From: Candidatus Kaistia colombiensis
GTDB taxonomy: Bacteria > Pseudomonadota > Alphaproteobacteria > Rhizobiales > Kaistiaceae
Assembly: GCA_029203105.1 (NCBI GenBank)
Contig: CP119318.1
Coordinates: 820,501 to 884,500 of the forward strand
DNA length: 64,000 nt
Reading direction: 5' to 3'
Shown here: in pieces, positions 9,187-18,691 of the stretch
How positions within the stretch are numbered: the first letter of the stretch is position 1
How the letters are laid out: every line of letters starts with the position of its first letter
Translations under genes and position numbers: made by a program
The notes under the pieces: model-generated
The model's database searches: none
The model's input: the letters and a program-made list of their open reading frames with translations, nothing else
What the model was told of the DNA's origin: nothing

Positions 9187-9945
9187 ATGGGTTTTTTCCA
9201 GCGCCTCACCGGTTCTCCTGCGCGCGCCGCCGCCAAACCGGATCATTGCCATGTCGAGATCGACGGTGAACCGGTCCGGGTGACGCTGGTCTGGAACGAG
9301 CGTGCCCAGCGCTACACGCTGCGCCTGCGCGGCTCGGTGCGCGAGCCGGTGGTGACGATCCCCGCCCGCGGCAAGCTGTCCGAGGCGCGCGCCTTTCTCG
9401 ATCGCAATTCAGGCTGGCTGCAGGCGCGGCTCGCCGCCTTGCCTGCCGCGACGCCGCTTGCCGACGGCGCCTCGATCCCGCTGCGCGGCACACCGGTCCG
9501 CATCGCGCACCGGCCGGGACGCGGCATTGTCCGGCTGCAGGAAAAAGACGGTGAAACGCAGCTGGTCGTGCCCGGCGAGATCGACCACCTGCCCCGCCGC
9601 GTCACCGATTTCCTGAAGCGCGAGGCACGCCGCGATCTCGAAGCGGCGACGGCCCGGCATGCCACGTCGCTCGGCGTCACGGTCAAGAACATCCGGCTCG
9701 GCGACCCGACCAGCCGCTGGGGTTCCTGCTCGTCGTCGGGCACGATCGCCTATTCGTGGCGGATCGTCATGGCGCCGCCGACCGTGCTCGACTATCTCGC
9801 CGCGCATGAAGTGGCGCATCTGCGCGAGATGAACCATTCCGTCCGCTTCTGGCGCCATGTCGCCGCCATCTGTCCCGGCATGGAAGAGGCCAAGGCCTGG
9901 CTCAACCGCCATGGCGCGTCGCTGCACGCCGTCGGGGCTGAGTAA
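9187..9945 (+). CDS. M48/YgjP-type zinc metallopeptidase
   Basis: A 252-residue protein of the SprT-like/YgjP (DUF45) family. The zinc motif HEVAHLREMNHS is near residue 200: the two His and the Glu of HExxH are present and a third His follows. The preceding LGDPTSRWGSCSSSGTIAYSW and WRIVMAPPTVLDYLAAHE blocks are diagnostic of the family. No signal peptide is visible, so it is probably cytoplasmic. The physiological substrate is unknown; some relatives sit beside restriction or repair genes, but nothing here suggests that. Confidence 0.88.
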   Translation: MGFFQRLTGSPARAAAKPDHCHVEIDGEPVRVTLVWNERAQRYTLRLRGSVREPVVTIPARGKLSEARAFLDRNSGWLQARLAALPAATPLADGASIPLRGTPVRIAHRPGRGIVRLQEKDGETQLVVPGEIDHLPRRVTDFLKREARRDLEAATARHATSLGVTVKNIRLGDPTSRWGSCSSSGTIAYSWRIVMAPPTVLDYLAAHEVAHLREMNHSVRFWRHVAAICPGMEEAKAWLNRHGASLHAVGAE

Positions 9946-10040
9946 TAGCGCGACGGCTTACGATTTCTGGGACGTTCGGTCATTTCCGGGGATACCATCA
10001 CCCGCTATGATTGCGTGGTGTCACAGGACGGGAGTGCGTG

Positions 10041-10898
10041 ATGTCTGCCGAAAAGTCGCCGGCTCTGGCAGTATCGAGCTGGAGCCTGCATCGCACGCTC
10101 GGCCTGACCTATCCGAACCGGCCGGATCATGACGTGACGCAGGCGCCCGAACCGACCTACGGGCCCGGGCGGATGAGCCTGCTCGACATGCCGGCCGCCG
10201 TCGCCGCGCTCGACATCAATCGCATCGAGGTCTGCTCGTTCCATCTGCCCAGCCGCGACGCCGACTATGCGGCGGCGTTCAAGGCGGCGCTGCAGCAGGC
10301 GGGCGTCCGCTTCCAGACGCTGCTGATCGAATATGGCGACATCACCAATCCGGCGACGCGCGAGCGCGACCTCGCCTGGATCGAGAGCTGGATCGACACC
10401 GCAGCATTGTTCGGCGCCGAGCAGGCCCGCGTCATCGCCGGCCGCGCCGAGCCCAGTCGCGAAGCGCTGGATCGCAGCAGTCGCCGGGCTGACCCGCCTC
10501 GGCCAGCTATGGCGAGGCGCGCGGCGTGCGCATCGTGACCGAAAACTGGTTCGAGCTGCTGCCCAGCCCGCGCGAGGTCCGCTATCTCTTCGACCGGCTG
10601 GACGACACGGTGGCGACTCAATGGCGATTTCGGCAACTGGTCCGGGCCGACCAAATATGCCGATCTCGAGGTCATTTTCGATCTCGCCACCTGCTGTCAC
10701 GCCAAGGCCGATTTCGGTGGCGGCGTGCTGCATGCCGAAGACTACCGGCGCTGCCTGATGGCGGCGGACGCGGCCGGCTTCCGCGGCCCGTTCACGCTGA
10801 TCTATGACGGCCCGAACGAGAACGAGTTCGGCAATCTGCTGATCGAGCGCGATTTCATCCGCCGGCACTTCCAGGATGCGCGCGCCGGCGTCGCCTGA
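10041..10898 (+). pseudogene. TIM-barrel sugar phosphate isomerase/epimerase-like protein (three frameshifts)
   Basis: The start ATG 10041 has a GGAG site 10 bases upstream. The first frame gives LAVSSWSLHRTLGLTYPNRP and runs to SREALDRS. Extra bases at about 10476-10479, 10501 and 10613-10619 must be ignored to read AGLTRLASYGEARGVRIVTE, then ENWFELLPSPREVRYLFDRL, then GNWSGPTKYADLEVIFDLAT and FTLIYDGPNENEFGN to the stop at 10896. The pieces match a xylose-isomerase-like TIM barrel of about 285 residues. The substrate is unknown. Three one-base changes within 140 bases, with intact flanks, look more like a poor-quality stretch than decay. Confidence 0.65.
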
Positions 10899-10900
10899 GT

Positions 10901-11671
10901 TCAGCGAACGAGGTTCAAGGTCCGCGGCTTGGGCGCGCCGGGCTTCGGCGTCTCGGGCCTGGCGGCGGCTTCGGCATGCCTGACCGGCTCGGCGGGCTTC
11001 ATCGCGGCCGGAGCGGGCCGGAGGGGTTCGACAGGCTTGGCGGCGGGGCTGGGCCTGACCGGCTCAGCCGCCTTGGCCGGCTCGGTCGCCTTGGGCGGCG
11101 GCGGTTCGAAATCGAACGAGTACTCGGCCAGCAGCTCGATCGCCTTGGCGAAGATCGTCTCTTCGCGCCGGGTCTTCTCGGCCTGCTCCCGCGTGTCGGC
11201 GGCGCGGCGCTCCAGCACCTTGCGGATGATGTTGTCGCCGTCGCGCTTCCGGAAGCGGGCCGCCATCGCCTCGGCGCGCTTCGCTTGCCGCTCCAGCTTG
11301 CGGATGCCGACGCCGATATCGGCCTTCTGCTTGGTCAGGGTGTCGCGGATCGGCGCGATCAGGTCGACGGCCTCGAACGGAAGGTCGCTTTCGAGCACCG
11401 AGGCGACGAGCGCGTGGATGCGCTCCATCGCCCGGCCGGCAATATCGTCGACGGCCAGTTCGCCCTCATAGCCGGTCTCGTCATACGCCTTGCGGCGGTC
11501 GGGATCGGAGAGGATGGCATAGGCGTGGCTCAACGCGTGGAACGCCTCGGCGGTGCCGCCGGCGTCCGGATGCGCGGCGCGGGCGCGCTGGCGGTAGGCC
11601 TTGTCGATTTCAGCGGGCGTAGCGTCCGGTTCGACGGCCAACTCGCGGTACAGTTTGCGCTTGTCGGCCAT
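10901..11671 (-). CDS. J-domain (DnaJ-like) protein
   Basis: A 256-residue protein starting at ATG 11671 (MADKRKLYRELAVEPDATPA). The N-terminal J domain has the invariant HPD (AAHPDAGG) and the LSHAYAILSDPDRRKAYDE helix. The middle is a highly charged helical region (residues 75-175, rich in Lys, Arg and Glu). The C terminus is a Pro/Ala/Lys repeat tail (PAAKPVEPLRPAPAAMKPAE). It lacks the zinc-finger and C-terminal peptide-binding domains of DnaJ, so it is a co-chaperone that would bring DnaK to a specific partner. It is convergent with the TIM-barrel gene with a 2-base gap. Confidence 0.85.
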   Translation of the reverse strand: MADKRKLYRELAVEPDATPAEIDKAYRQRARAAHPDAGGTAEAFHALSHAYAILSDPDRRKAYDETGYEGELAVDDIAGRAMERIHALVASVLESDLPFEAVDLIAPIRDTLTKQKADIGVGIRKLERQAKRAEAMAARFRKRDGDNIIRKVLERRAADTREQAEKTRREETIFAKAIELLAEYSFDFEPPPPKATEPAKAAEPVRPSPAAKPVEPLRPAPAAMKPAEPVRHAEAAARPETPKPGAPKPRTLNLVR

Positions 11672-12016
11672 TGCCGGAAACTCCCTGGGCAGGGTGCCCA
11701 TCCTTTCCGCGCGGAAGGGTGGGCATGGAAACGAAGCACCGCGCCGCGGTGCGTCGCCACTATCCACGGCTGACCGGCAATGTCCACCGCGCGATGGCGT
11801 CGAGCGAACGCCTCCCTTGGCGGCAGACACATTGCCGCAGCGACATCCAAGATCGCGCGAGCATCGAGCCTAGCAAAAGCCGCAAACGGAGCGATTTCCT
11901 GAAAGATCAATGGGCTTGTCGCAGCGTCAGGTTACGTCACTGAAGCGCGATACCATGGCTCGTAGCCCGTCGAGTGGCGGGCATCGCATCTTGAATGCTC
12001 ATGTATTGGAGACGGC
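11672..12016. other. 345-base intergenic region, no gene seen
   Basis: This lies between the divergent J-domain gene and the GT2 gene. Short open frames exist on both strands, but none has a convincing ribosome site or recognisable product. It presumably holds the promoters for both neighbours. I see no clear operator. Confidence 0.5.
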
Positions 12017-13126
12017 ATGAACTTCCCGGTTGTCGCTACGGTCAGCGCTCCGCAACTGACCGTCGTCATTCCCACGTTCAATGAAGTGGACAATATCGAT
12101 CCCCTGCTCGGGCGGCTGCGCGAGACGCTTGGCGCCCTGCGATGGGAGGCGATCTTCGTCGATGACAACTCCCCCGACGGCACGGCTCGTTCGCTTCGCG
12201 AATTCGGCACGCTGGATCCGCGTGTCCGCTGCATCCGCCGCGTCGGTCGACGCGGCCTCGCGGGGGCGTGCATCGAGGGAATGCTGGCCGCCCAAGGACC
12301 GATCGTTGCCGTCATGGATGCCGACCTGCAACATGATGAGGGGCTGCTGCCGGCCATGTATCAGGCCATGGTCGAGGGCGCCGATGTCGTGGTGGCGACG
12401 CGCTACGCGGAAGGCGGGGCGGCCGCGAGCTTCACGGCGATGCGCAGCATGCTCAGTCGCGCCGCCACGGTCGCCACGCAAAAACTGCTCGGCGTAACGT
12501 CGAGCGATCCCATGAGCGGCTTCTTCATGCTTCGTCGCGAAGTGATCGACGACCTCTCGCCGCGGCTGTCGAACCAGGGCTTCAAGATCCTTCTCGACAT
12601 CCTGTCGGCGGCGCCGCCCGGGCTCCGGATCGTCGAAATCCCCTATGCGTTCGCCTCCCGGCAGAATGGCGAAAGCAAGCTCGACAATCGGGTTCTGCTC
12701 GATTTTCTCGGCCTGCTGGTCGCGAAGATCACCCGCAACGCCGTTCCGATCCGCTTCGTCTCGTTCGCGGCGGTCGGAACGTTCGGTCTCGTGCTGCATC
12801 TCGCCACCCTGCGCACCGCGCTGGTCAACGGGGCGCACTTCGCCACCGCCCAAACGGTCGCGACCCTTGCCGCCATGACCTCGAATTTCCTGGTCAACAA
12901 CGTCCTGACCTATCGCGATCGCCGGCTTCGCGGCTGGCGGCTGCTTTCGGGGCTGATGAAGTTCTATGCGATCTGCGGCCTGGGCGCCGCGGCCAATGTC
13001 GGGGTGGGGAGCTGGGTGTTTTGGGAGACGTCGCGGTGGTGGGTCGCCGGTATCGCCGGTTCGCTGATCGGCGTGGTCTGGAACTATGCCGTCAGCACGG
13101 CGCTGGTCTGGAAGGACACGCCGTGA
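12017..13126 (+). CDS. polyprenyl-phosphate glycosyltransferase: GT2 domain fused to GtrA-like membrane domain
   Basis: A 369-residue enzyme likely to attach a sugar to a polyprenyl phosphate carrier. The GT2 domain (residues 1-235) has LTVVIPTFNEVDNI, FVDDNSPDGTA, the DxD-like MDADLQHDEGL, SGFFMLRREV and the C-terminal YAFASRQNGESKL segment of dolichyl-phosphate mannosyltransferase relatives. Residues 250-365 form a four-helix GtrA domain (RFVSFAAVGTFGLVLHLATL, SNFLVNNVLTYRDRR). The stop overlaps the GTG start of the GT39 gene, so the two are co-translated. Together they probably make a lipid-linked sugar and then use it as donor to modify an envelope glycan. Confidence 0.88.
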   Translation: MNFPVVATVSAPQLTVVIPTFNEVDNIDPLLGRLRETLGALRWEAIFVDDNSPDGTARSLREFGTLDPRVRCIRRVGRRGLAGACIEGMLAAQGPIVAVMDADLQHDEGLLPAMYQAMVEGADVVVATRYAEGGAAASFTAMRSMLSRAATVATQKLLGVTSSDPMSGFFMLRREVIDDLSPRLSNQGFKILLDILSAAPPGLRIVEIPYAFASRQNGESKLDNRVLLDFLGLLVAKITRNAVPIRFVSFAAVGTFGLVLHLATLRTALVNGAHFATAQTVATLAAMTSNFLVNNVLTYRDRRLRGWRLLSGLMKFYAICGLGAAANVGVGSWVFWETSRWWVAGIAGSLIGVVWNYAVSTALVWKDTP

Positions 13127-14643
13127 GCGCCGTGGCGGACGTCCGGGCGCGGGCGCCCTGGCCCATCTTCCATCCGGGGCGAGCGGCGCCGGACAGCCTG
13201 CGCCGTTGGGCAATCCTCCTCATCGCCCTGATCCTGGTCGGGAGACTGGTACTGGCGGCGGCGGTCCCGCTCGTCCCGGACGAGGCCTATTACGCCCTCT
13301 GGGGCGCGAATCTGTCGGCCGGCTATCTCGATCATCCGCCGATGATCGCGTTCTTCATTCGGCTGGGCGAGATCATGGCCGGCCAGGGCGAGTTCGGCGT
13401 GCGGCTCGTTTGCGTGCTGGCGACGATCCCGGCGACGATCTTCATCTGGCTGGCGACCGACCTTCTGATCGTCGACCGGCGTGCTGCCCCGCTCGCGGCG
13501 ACCCTCTTCAACGTCACGCTGGTCGGCTTCATCGGCATGACGTTGGCCACCCCGGATGCGCCTCTGACCTTGTTCTCCGCCGCGATGGCCTATTTCGCGG
13601 CGCGGCTCACCGTCGACGATCGCCCTCGCTGGTGGCTGGCGATGGGCGTCGCGACGGGCTTGGCGATGCAGTCGAAATATTCCGGCGCGCTCTTCGCGGC
13701 CGGTTTTGCCGGTGCGGTTTTGGCCATCCCCTCCCTGCGGCGGCAGTTGCTGCGGCCCTGGCCGTGGCTGGCGCTCCTCATCGCCATCCTGGTCTTTGCG
13801 CCCAATCTGGTCTGGAACCAGGAGCATGGCTGGGCGACGTTTGCCAAGCAGGGCAGCCGCGTGACCTCGAACTGGAGTTTCGCGCCGCACTACCTGATGG
13901 AACTCGTCGCCGCGCAGTTCGGTCTGGCGACGCCGCTCATCTTCGGCTTCGGCATCTGGGGGCTGACGACGCCGGCGCGATCGGTCTATCGCCCAGGTCC
14001 CGCGCGAGCGGTCCTTCTCTGGATGCTGCTCGTGCCATGCGCCTATTTCACCTTTCATGCGCTGCGCGGCCGGGTCGAAGGCAATTGGCCGGCCTTCCTT
14101 TTCCCGTCCTTCTCGATCGCGGCGGCGGCTGGAATGCTCTGCGCCATGGCGTCGTCAAAGGCGGGAATCCGGCGTCTGCCCGGCCTCGCCGTGCCGGTCG
14201 CGCTGGTCTTCATCCTGCTTGCCGGAATTCAGTCGGCGCTCGCGCCGATCCGGATACTGGGCCCGCGCGATCCCATCATCCGGATGACCCGCGGCTGGCA
14301 GGGCTTCGCGCGGGATGCCGACGCGCTGCGGCGGTCGATCGGCGCCGGCTACATCCTCACCGACGATTACCAGCTGAACGCCAAGCTGATACGCGCACTG
14401 CCCGCCGTTCCGGTCGCGCAATACAACGAGCCGCAGCGCTATGTCGCGATCGGCCGGCCGAGCGACGACCGTCTCGCCGGCGTCGGCCTGCTCCTGACGG
14501 GCGAGGATCCCGCCCACATCCGACAGCATTTCGGCACGGCCGAGGCGGTCGGCGAGGTCACGCGCCGCTTCCACGGCATCGACATCGCCACCTTGCACGC
14601 CTTCCGGGTCGCTTCGCCGATCAGCGCGGCGAACCAGCCTTGA
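13123..14643 (+). CDS. GT39-family (ArnT/PMT-like) membrane glycosyltransferase
   Basis: A 506-residue polytopic protein. The GTG start at 13123 overlaps the GT2 stop (GTGA), which fixes the start. After the first membrane segment comes VPDEAYYALWGANLSAGYLD, containing the catalytic acidic residue of the GT39 fold. Next are HPPMIAFFIRLG and about ten further membrane helices, then a periplasmic C-terminal part (residues 390-506). It would use the polyprenyl-phosphate sugar made by the GT2 partner to glycosylate lipid A, another lipid or a protein. The acceptor cannot be read from the sequence. Confidence 0.85.
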   Translation: MSAVADVRARAPWPIFHPGRAAPDSLRRWAILLIALILVGRLVLAAAVPLVPDEAYYALWGANLSAGYLDHPPMIAFFIRLGEIMAGQGEFGVRLVCVLATIPATIFIWLATDLLIVDRRAAPLAATLFNVTLVGFIGMTLATPDAPLTLFSAAMAYFAARLTVDDRPRWWLAMGVATGLAMQSKYSGALFAAGFAGAVLAIPSLRRQLLRPWPWLALLIAILVFAPNLVWNQEHGWATFAKQGSRVTSNWSFAPHYLMELVAAQFGLATPLIFGFGIWGLTTPARSVYRPGPARAVLLWMLLVPCAYFTFHALRGRVEGNWPAFLFPSFSIAAAAGMLCAMASSKAGIRRLPGLAVPVALVFILLAGIQSALAPIRILGPRDPIIRMTRGWQGFARDADALRRSIGAGYILTDDYQLNAKLIRALPAVPVAQYNEPQRYVAIGRPSDDRLAGVGLLLTGEDPAHIRQHFGTAEAVGEVTRRFHGIDIATLHAFRVASPISAANQP

Positions 14644-14728
14644 TGGCGGCAGCGCCCGGAGCGCGTTCGCGCGAAGCGATCCACCAGGATTGATCGCCAC
14701 CGCAATGACGGCCCCAGCGCATCGCATG

Positions 14729-14768
14729 GATACGAAGCAGAGATCGAGTTCCCTGCTTCGTATCGCTT
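14729..14768 (+). terminator. stem-loop between GT39 gene and PBP1A gene
   Basis: A perfect 12-bp inverted repeat GATACGAAGCAG / CTGCTTCGTATC with a 12-base loop, followed by GCTTTT. It is downstream of both convergent genes and probably terminates the plus-strand glycosyltransferase pair. Confidence 0.6.
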
Positions 14769-14807
14769 TTCCTGCGAAAGCCGCTATCCGCTTCGCATGG
14801 CTGTGCC

Positions 14808-17800
14808 CTAGCCGCCGAACAGGCGGTCAAGCAGATTGCGGCGGTGCGGACGCGCCTGATAGACGCCGGCCTGGCCGTCCTCGCCGACGGCGGCCGGCGG
14901 AACGGGGGCGCCGCGTTGGACGCCATAGGACGGGTCGCCATCGCGATAGATGCGGGCGCCCGGCGGCGGCGCCTGATAGTCGCCGCCGTCGCTCCAGGAG
15001 CCGCCATCGGCGGCTTCCGGATCGTTGTAGCCGCCATAATCGGGCTGGTTCGCCCGCTGGTCGCGATATTGCGGCGACGGCTGGCCGCCCTGCTGCTGGC
15101 CATAGCCCGGCTGCGGCTGTTGCTGGCCATAGGTCGGCTGCTGGCCCGGCTGCGGTTGCTGCGGCGGGGGGCCGCTGCCGACCACCTGGCCGTATTCATC
15201 GACCAGGCCGCCCTGCTCGGGACCGACATACTGGCCGTTCTGGTACATCTCCTGCGCCATCGCGGCCGGATCGCGATAGGCGTAGTTGCCGGGCAGCGCC
15301 GCGACCGCGACGCCCTTGTGCGCCTCGGTCATGAAACGGTTCCAGATCTGCGCCGGCAGGGTGCCGCCCGTCATCCGCTTGGTCGGCTTGGAATCGTCAT
15401 TGCCGAGCCAGACGCCGGTGGTGAGATTGGCCGTGTAGCCGACGAACCAGGCGTCGCGCGATTCATTGCTCGTGCCGGTCTTGCCGGCCGCCTGCCAGCC
15501 GGCGATCGCCGCCTTGCGGCCGGTGCCGCGCTGCAGCGTGTCGGTCATCATGCTGTTCATCATGCCCACATAGAGCGGGTCGATGATCTGGGTCGCCTTG
15601 GCGGAGGGATGCTCGTACAGCGTCTTGCCGGCGACGTTCTTCACCCGCGCGATGACATGCGGCTTGGCGCCGTAGCCGCCATTGGCGAAGGGCACATAGG
15701 CGTCGGTCAGCTCCAGCAGGTTGACTTCCGAGGAGCCGAGCGCGATCGACGGATTGGGCGCGAGCGGCGAATTGATACCGAGGCGCTGGGCCGTCTTGAT
15801 GACGCGGTCGGGGCCGACTTCGTTGGTAAGCTGCGCGGCAATGGTGTTGATCGAAAGCGCCAGCGCTGTCTGCAGCGAGACCGGGCCCTTGTACATCCGC
15901 TCGTAGTTCTTCGGCTCCCAATTGCCGATCCGTGTCGGTTCGTCGACGCGGATCGTCTCTGGGACAAGGCCAAATTCCAGCGCCGCCAGATAGACGAACG
16001 GCTTGAAGGCGGAGCCGGGCTGGCGCTTGGCGTCGACGGCGCGGTTGAACTGGCTCGTCTTGTAGTCACGACCACCGACCATGGCGCGCACCGCGCCGGT
16101 GCCGTCGATCGCCACCAGCGCGCCCTGCGACACGCCGAACGACTTGCCGCTCTTGTCGAGCGCCTCGCTCAGCGCCTTGCCGGCGCTATCTTCCAGATGC
16201 GGATCGATCGTCGTCTCGACGATCACGTCCTGATCGAGCGCGCCGACGACTTCCGGCACCAGGTCGGCGACCCAGTCGGCAACATAGCGGCCGGCGCCGC
16301 CTTCACCCTCGGGCTGCGCCTTGATGGTGATCGCGGCGGCCTGCTTGGCCTGGTCGGCGGTGATGAAGCCCGCCTCGCGCATCGCGCCGAGCACGACATT
16401 GGCGCGCGAATTGGCGGCGGCCGGGTCGGCGGTCGGGGCATAGGTCGACGGCGCCTTGAGCAGGCCGGCGAGCATCGCCGCTTCCTTCAGCGAGATGTCG
16501 CGGGCCGACTTGCCGAAATAGCGCCGCGACGCCGCGTCGACGCCATAGGCGCCGGCGCCGAGATAGACGCGGTTCAGGTAGGATTCCATGATCTGCGCCT
16601 TGGAGTATTTCGTCTCCAGCCAGATCGCCATGATCGCTTCCTGGATCTTGCGATCCATCGTGCGTTCGGGCTTCAGGAACAGGTTCTTGGCCAGCTGCTG
16701 GGTGACGGTCGAGCCGCCCTGCACGACGTAGCCGGAACGAAAATTGACATAGGCGGCGCGCAGCAGGCCCAGCGGATCGACGCCGAAATGGCTTTGGAAG
16801 CGCCGGTCCTCGATCGCCATCACGGCCTGGCTCAGATAGGGCGGTAATTCGTCAATGCGCACCGACTCGCCGCCCGTATCGCCGCGATTGGCGATCAGCG
16901 TGCCGTCATTGGCGAGGATCTTGATGTTGGGCGGGCGCTTCGGCACGGACCAATTGGCGGTCGAGGGCAGTTGCGTCGCGTACCAGGCGATGCCGCCGGC
17001 CAGCGCGATCGTGCCCCAGAACATCAGGATCACGGTCCACTTGATGCCGCGGCGGATCCATTTGCCGATACCCGAGCGACCGGACGACCGCTTGCGGCCG
17101 CCGGAGCGCGCCTTCTTGCGGGCGGGCGCCTTGCTGCGGCGGGGCTTGGAGCGTCGGGATTCGGCCATGGGGTCATCTTCACCGAGATCGATGAATTCCG
17201 CATCCTCAATATCGATGTAGGGCTCGGGCTCGTCGGCGCGGCCGCGTTGATCGGCGGCGCCCCGTTCCGGCTCGCGCCGTTCACGACCGGCGCGAGGGCC
17301 GGCGTCGGGTTCGGGCGTCTCGCGGTGGCGGCCGGTGCGCTCCAGGGACATGCCCGGCTCGCGCCGTTCGCCGGCGCCGGCCTTCGTCCCGGCCTTCGCG
17401 CCGGCGCTCGGGCCGCGCGCCTCCGCTTCGAACTGGTCCCAACCGAGGTCGTCCCAGTCGGAATCGTCCGGCTCGTCCGCAGCAGCCTTCTCGCCCGCGC
17501 TGGCCTTGCCGAAATTGGGTTCGCTCCTCGCCTTGCCGAAGCCGGGTTCGCTGCGCTCCGCGCCAAAGCCGGGCTCATTACGGGTCTCGCCGAAGCTCGG
17601 CTCGCCGCGCGTTCGACCGAAGCCCGGTTCGCTCCGCTCCGGACCGAAGCCTGGTTCGCTGCGCTCGTTGCCGAAACCCGGTTCGCTGCGCTCCTGGCGC
17701 GCGCGCTCGCGGCCCTGGCCGGCGCGCGGCGCATAGTGGCCGCCGGCCGGACGATCGTCTGCGCCAAGGCGGATGTCGAATTCGCCCTCGTCTGCGTCGA

Positions 17801-17852
17801 GCGGCTTGTCGAGCGCCGGTTCGATCCGTTCGCTCCGCGGCGGTCTCGCCAT
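14808..17852 (-). CDS. penicillin-binding protein 1A (bifunctional transglycosylase/transpeptidase)
   Basis: A class A PBP of about 1014 residues that polymerises and crosslinks peptidoglycan. Residues 1-228 are a charged cytoplasmic extension with seven 9-residue repeats of the ERSEPGFGN type (54-116). A basic region and one membrane helix (about 270-290) follow. The GT51 domain has EDRRFQSHFGVDPLGLLRA and TVTQQLAKNLFL. The transpeptidase has SxxK in QPGSAFKPF, the SxN motif as SIN and KTGTS. The tail is Pro/Gln/Tyr/Gly-rich (YGQQQPQPGYGQQ). A start at the internal Met229 (MAESRRSKPRRSK) is possible, but the upstream part reads as coding. Confidence 0.9.
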   Translation of the reverse strand: MARPPRSERIEPALDKPLDADEGEFDIRLGADDRPAGGHYAPRAGQGRERARQERSEPGFGNERSEPGFGPERSEPGFGRTRGEPSFGETRNEPGFGAERSEPGFGKARSEPNFGKASAGEKAAADEPDDSDWDDLGWDQFEAEARGPSAGAKAGTKAGAGERREPGMSLERTGRHRETPEPDAGPRAGRERREPERGAADQRGRADEPEPYIDIEDAEFIDLGEDDPMAESRRSKPRRSKAPARKKARSGGRKRSSGRSGIGKWIRRGIKWTVILMFWGTIALAGGIAWYATQLPSTANWSVPKRPPNIKILANDGTLIANRGDTGGESVRIDELPPYLSQAVMAIEDRRFQSHFGVDPLGLLRAAYVNFRSGYVVQGGSTVTQQLAKNLFLKPERTMDRKIQEAIMAIWLETKYSKAQIMESYLNRVYLGAGAYGVDAASRRYFGKSARDISLKEAAMLAGLLKAPSTYAPTADPAAANSRANVVLGAMREAGFITADQAKQAAAITIKAQPEGEGGAGRYVADWVADLVPEVVGALDQDVIVETTIDPHLEDSAGKALSEALDKSGKSFGVSQGALVAIDGTGAVRAMVGGRDYKTSQFNRAVDAKRQPGSAFKPFVYLAALEFGLVPETIRVDEPTRIGNWEPKNYERMYKGPVSLQTALALSINTIAAQLTNEVGPDRVIKTAQRLGINSPLAPNPSIALGSSEVNLLELTDAYVPFANGGYGAKPHVIARVKNVAGKTLYEHPSAKATQIIDPLYVGMMNSMMTDTLQRGTGRKAAIAGWQAAGKTGTSNESRDAWFVGYTANLTTGVWLGNDDSKPTKRMTGGTLPAQIWNRFMTEAHKGVAVAALPGNYAYRDPAAMAQEMYQNGQYVGPEQGGLVDEYGQVVGSGPPPQQPQPGQQPTYGQQQPQPGYGQQQGGQPSPQYRDQRANQPDYGGYNDPEAADGGSWSDGGDYQAPPPGARIYRDGDPSYGVQRGAPVPPAAVGEDGQAGVYQARPHRRNLLDRLFGG
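17505..17693 (-). repeat. 27-bp tandem repeat, seven units, inside the PBP1A gene
   Basis: Seven consecutive 27-base units encode ERSEPGFGN, ERSEPGFGP, ERSEPGFGR, TRGEPSFGE, TRNEPGFGA, ERSEPGFGK and ARSEPNFGK. The units differ at a few positions in both DNA and protein, so the array is not brand new. It stays in frame and extends the cytoplasmic N terminus. Confidence 0.9.
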
Positions 17853-18100
17853 GCCTGTTTCGTCTTCCAGTGCAAAGGATCGATAGGCGCCGAAGGCGCC
17901 GGGAAGTGCGTCTAGCGCATCCTTATCGGCCCGAATGCTCCTTGAATGCGGCGATTTGAGGGGAATCGGCACTTGCCCACCGCTGATCGCCGCCGCGCAG
18001 CGGTGGTGGCGGGATCGCCTGCGCCTGTGACCCGCATTACAGCGCCGGCAGCGTCACCCTGCGATATTCCGTTGCGGCAACCGGGGCGGGAGAAACGGTC

Positions 18101-18619
18101 ATGAGCCAGGCAGCGCAACAGAAGACCATCCGCATCGCGATGCTCGCCGCCCTCGGCGCAACGGTCCTGGCCGTCGCCGCCCAGACCTTCCCCCGATCCG
18201 TCCCCTCGACATCGTTCGCCGACCTCATGCCGATCCTGCTTTCGGCACTCGCCTTTCTGGCAGGGGCGCTGGCCGCCGCCTCGACACGTGGCCTTGCCCG
18301 ACGTCCGGTCTTCGGCGCCGTGGCGCTGATCGGCCTTGTGCCGCTGCTGCCGGATCCGGAACGACTTGCCCTCGTCGGCGCCTTCGCCGTCTCCGGATTG
18401 CTGATGGCCGGCTGGATCGGCCCGATCGCCGCCGCCTTCGCCCGCGAGCGGCTGGCCGCGATCAGCGGTTCGCTCGGCCTCGGCCTGATCGCCTATATCG
18501 CTATCCGCGCTGGCCTCGCCGTCGGACCGGCGATGCAGGCCGTGCTGGCGCTTTGCGCCATAACGGCGGCGCTTGCCATGACGAGCGCGATGCTGGCGCC
18601 GCAACGTCCCAACCGCTGA
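18101..18619 (+). CDS. small membrane protein of unknown function
   Basis: A 172-residue hydrophobic protein with about five predicted membrane helices (from residue 11, then around 42-60, 70-88, 90-112 and 122-165). The loops are short and there is no recognisable motif. I do not recognise the family. It is divergent from the PBP1A gene, and 72 bases ahead of polA on the same strand. A clean hydrophobic pattern and a GGGAG-like ribosome site upstream support it as a real gene. Confidence 0.6.
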   Translation: MSQAAQQKTIRIAMLAALGATVLAVAAQTFPRSVPSTSFADLMPILLSALAFLAGALAAASTRGLARRPVFGAVALIGLVPLLPDPERLALVGAFAVSGLLMAGWIGPIAAAFARERLAAISGSLGLGLIAYIAIRAGLAVGPAMQAVLALCAITAALAMTSAMLAPQRPNR

Positions 18620-18691
18620 AAACTCCGGCAAGCGCGCCGCGATCGCGCCGGCGCTGTAGCCAAACCGGACGCTCGCGGGCATAGTCCGCGC

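Noticed and set aside
11530..11910. A minus-strand gene overlapping the J-domain start
   Set aside because: Most of it is out of frame with the supported J-domain gene and it lacks a recognisable product.
17505..17693. A possible CRISPR array in the PBP1A gene
   Set aside because: The units are contiguous, in frame and encode a peptide repeat.
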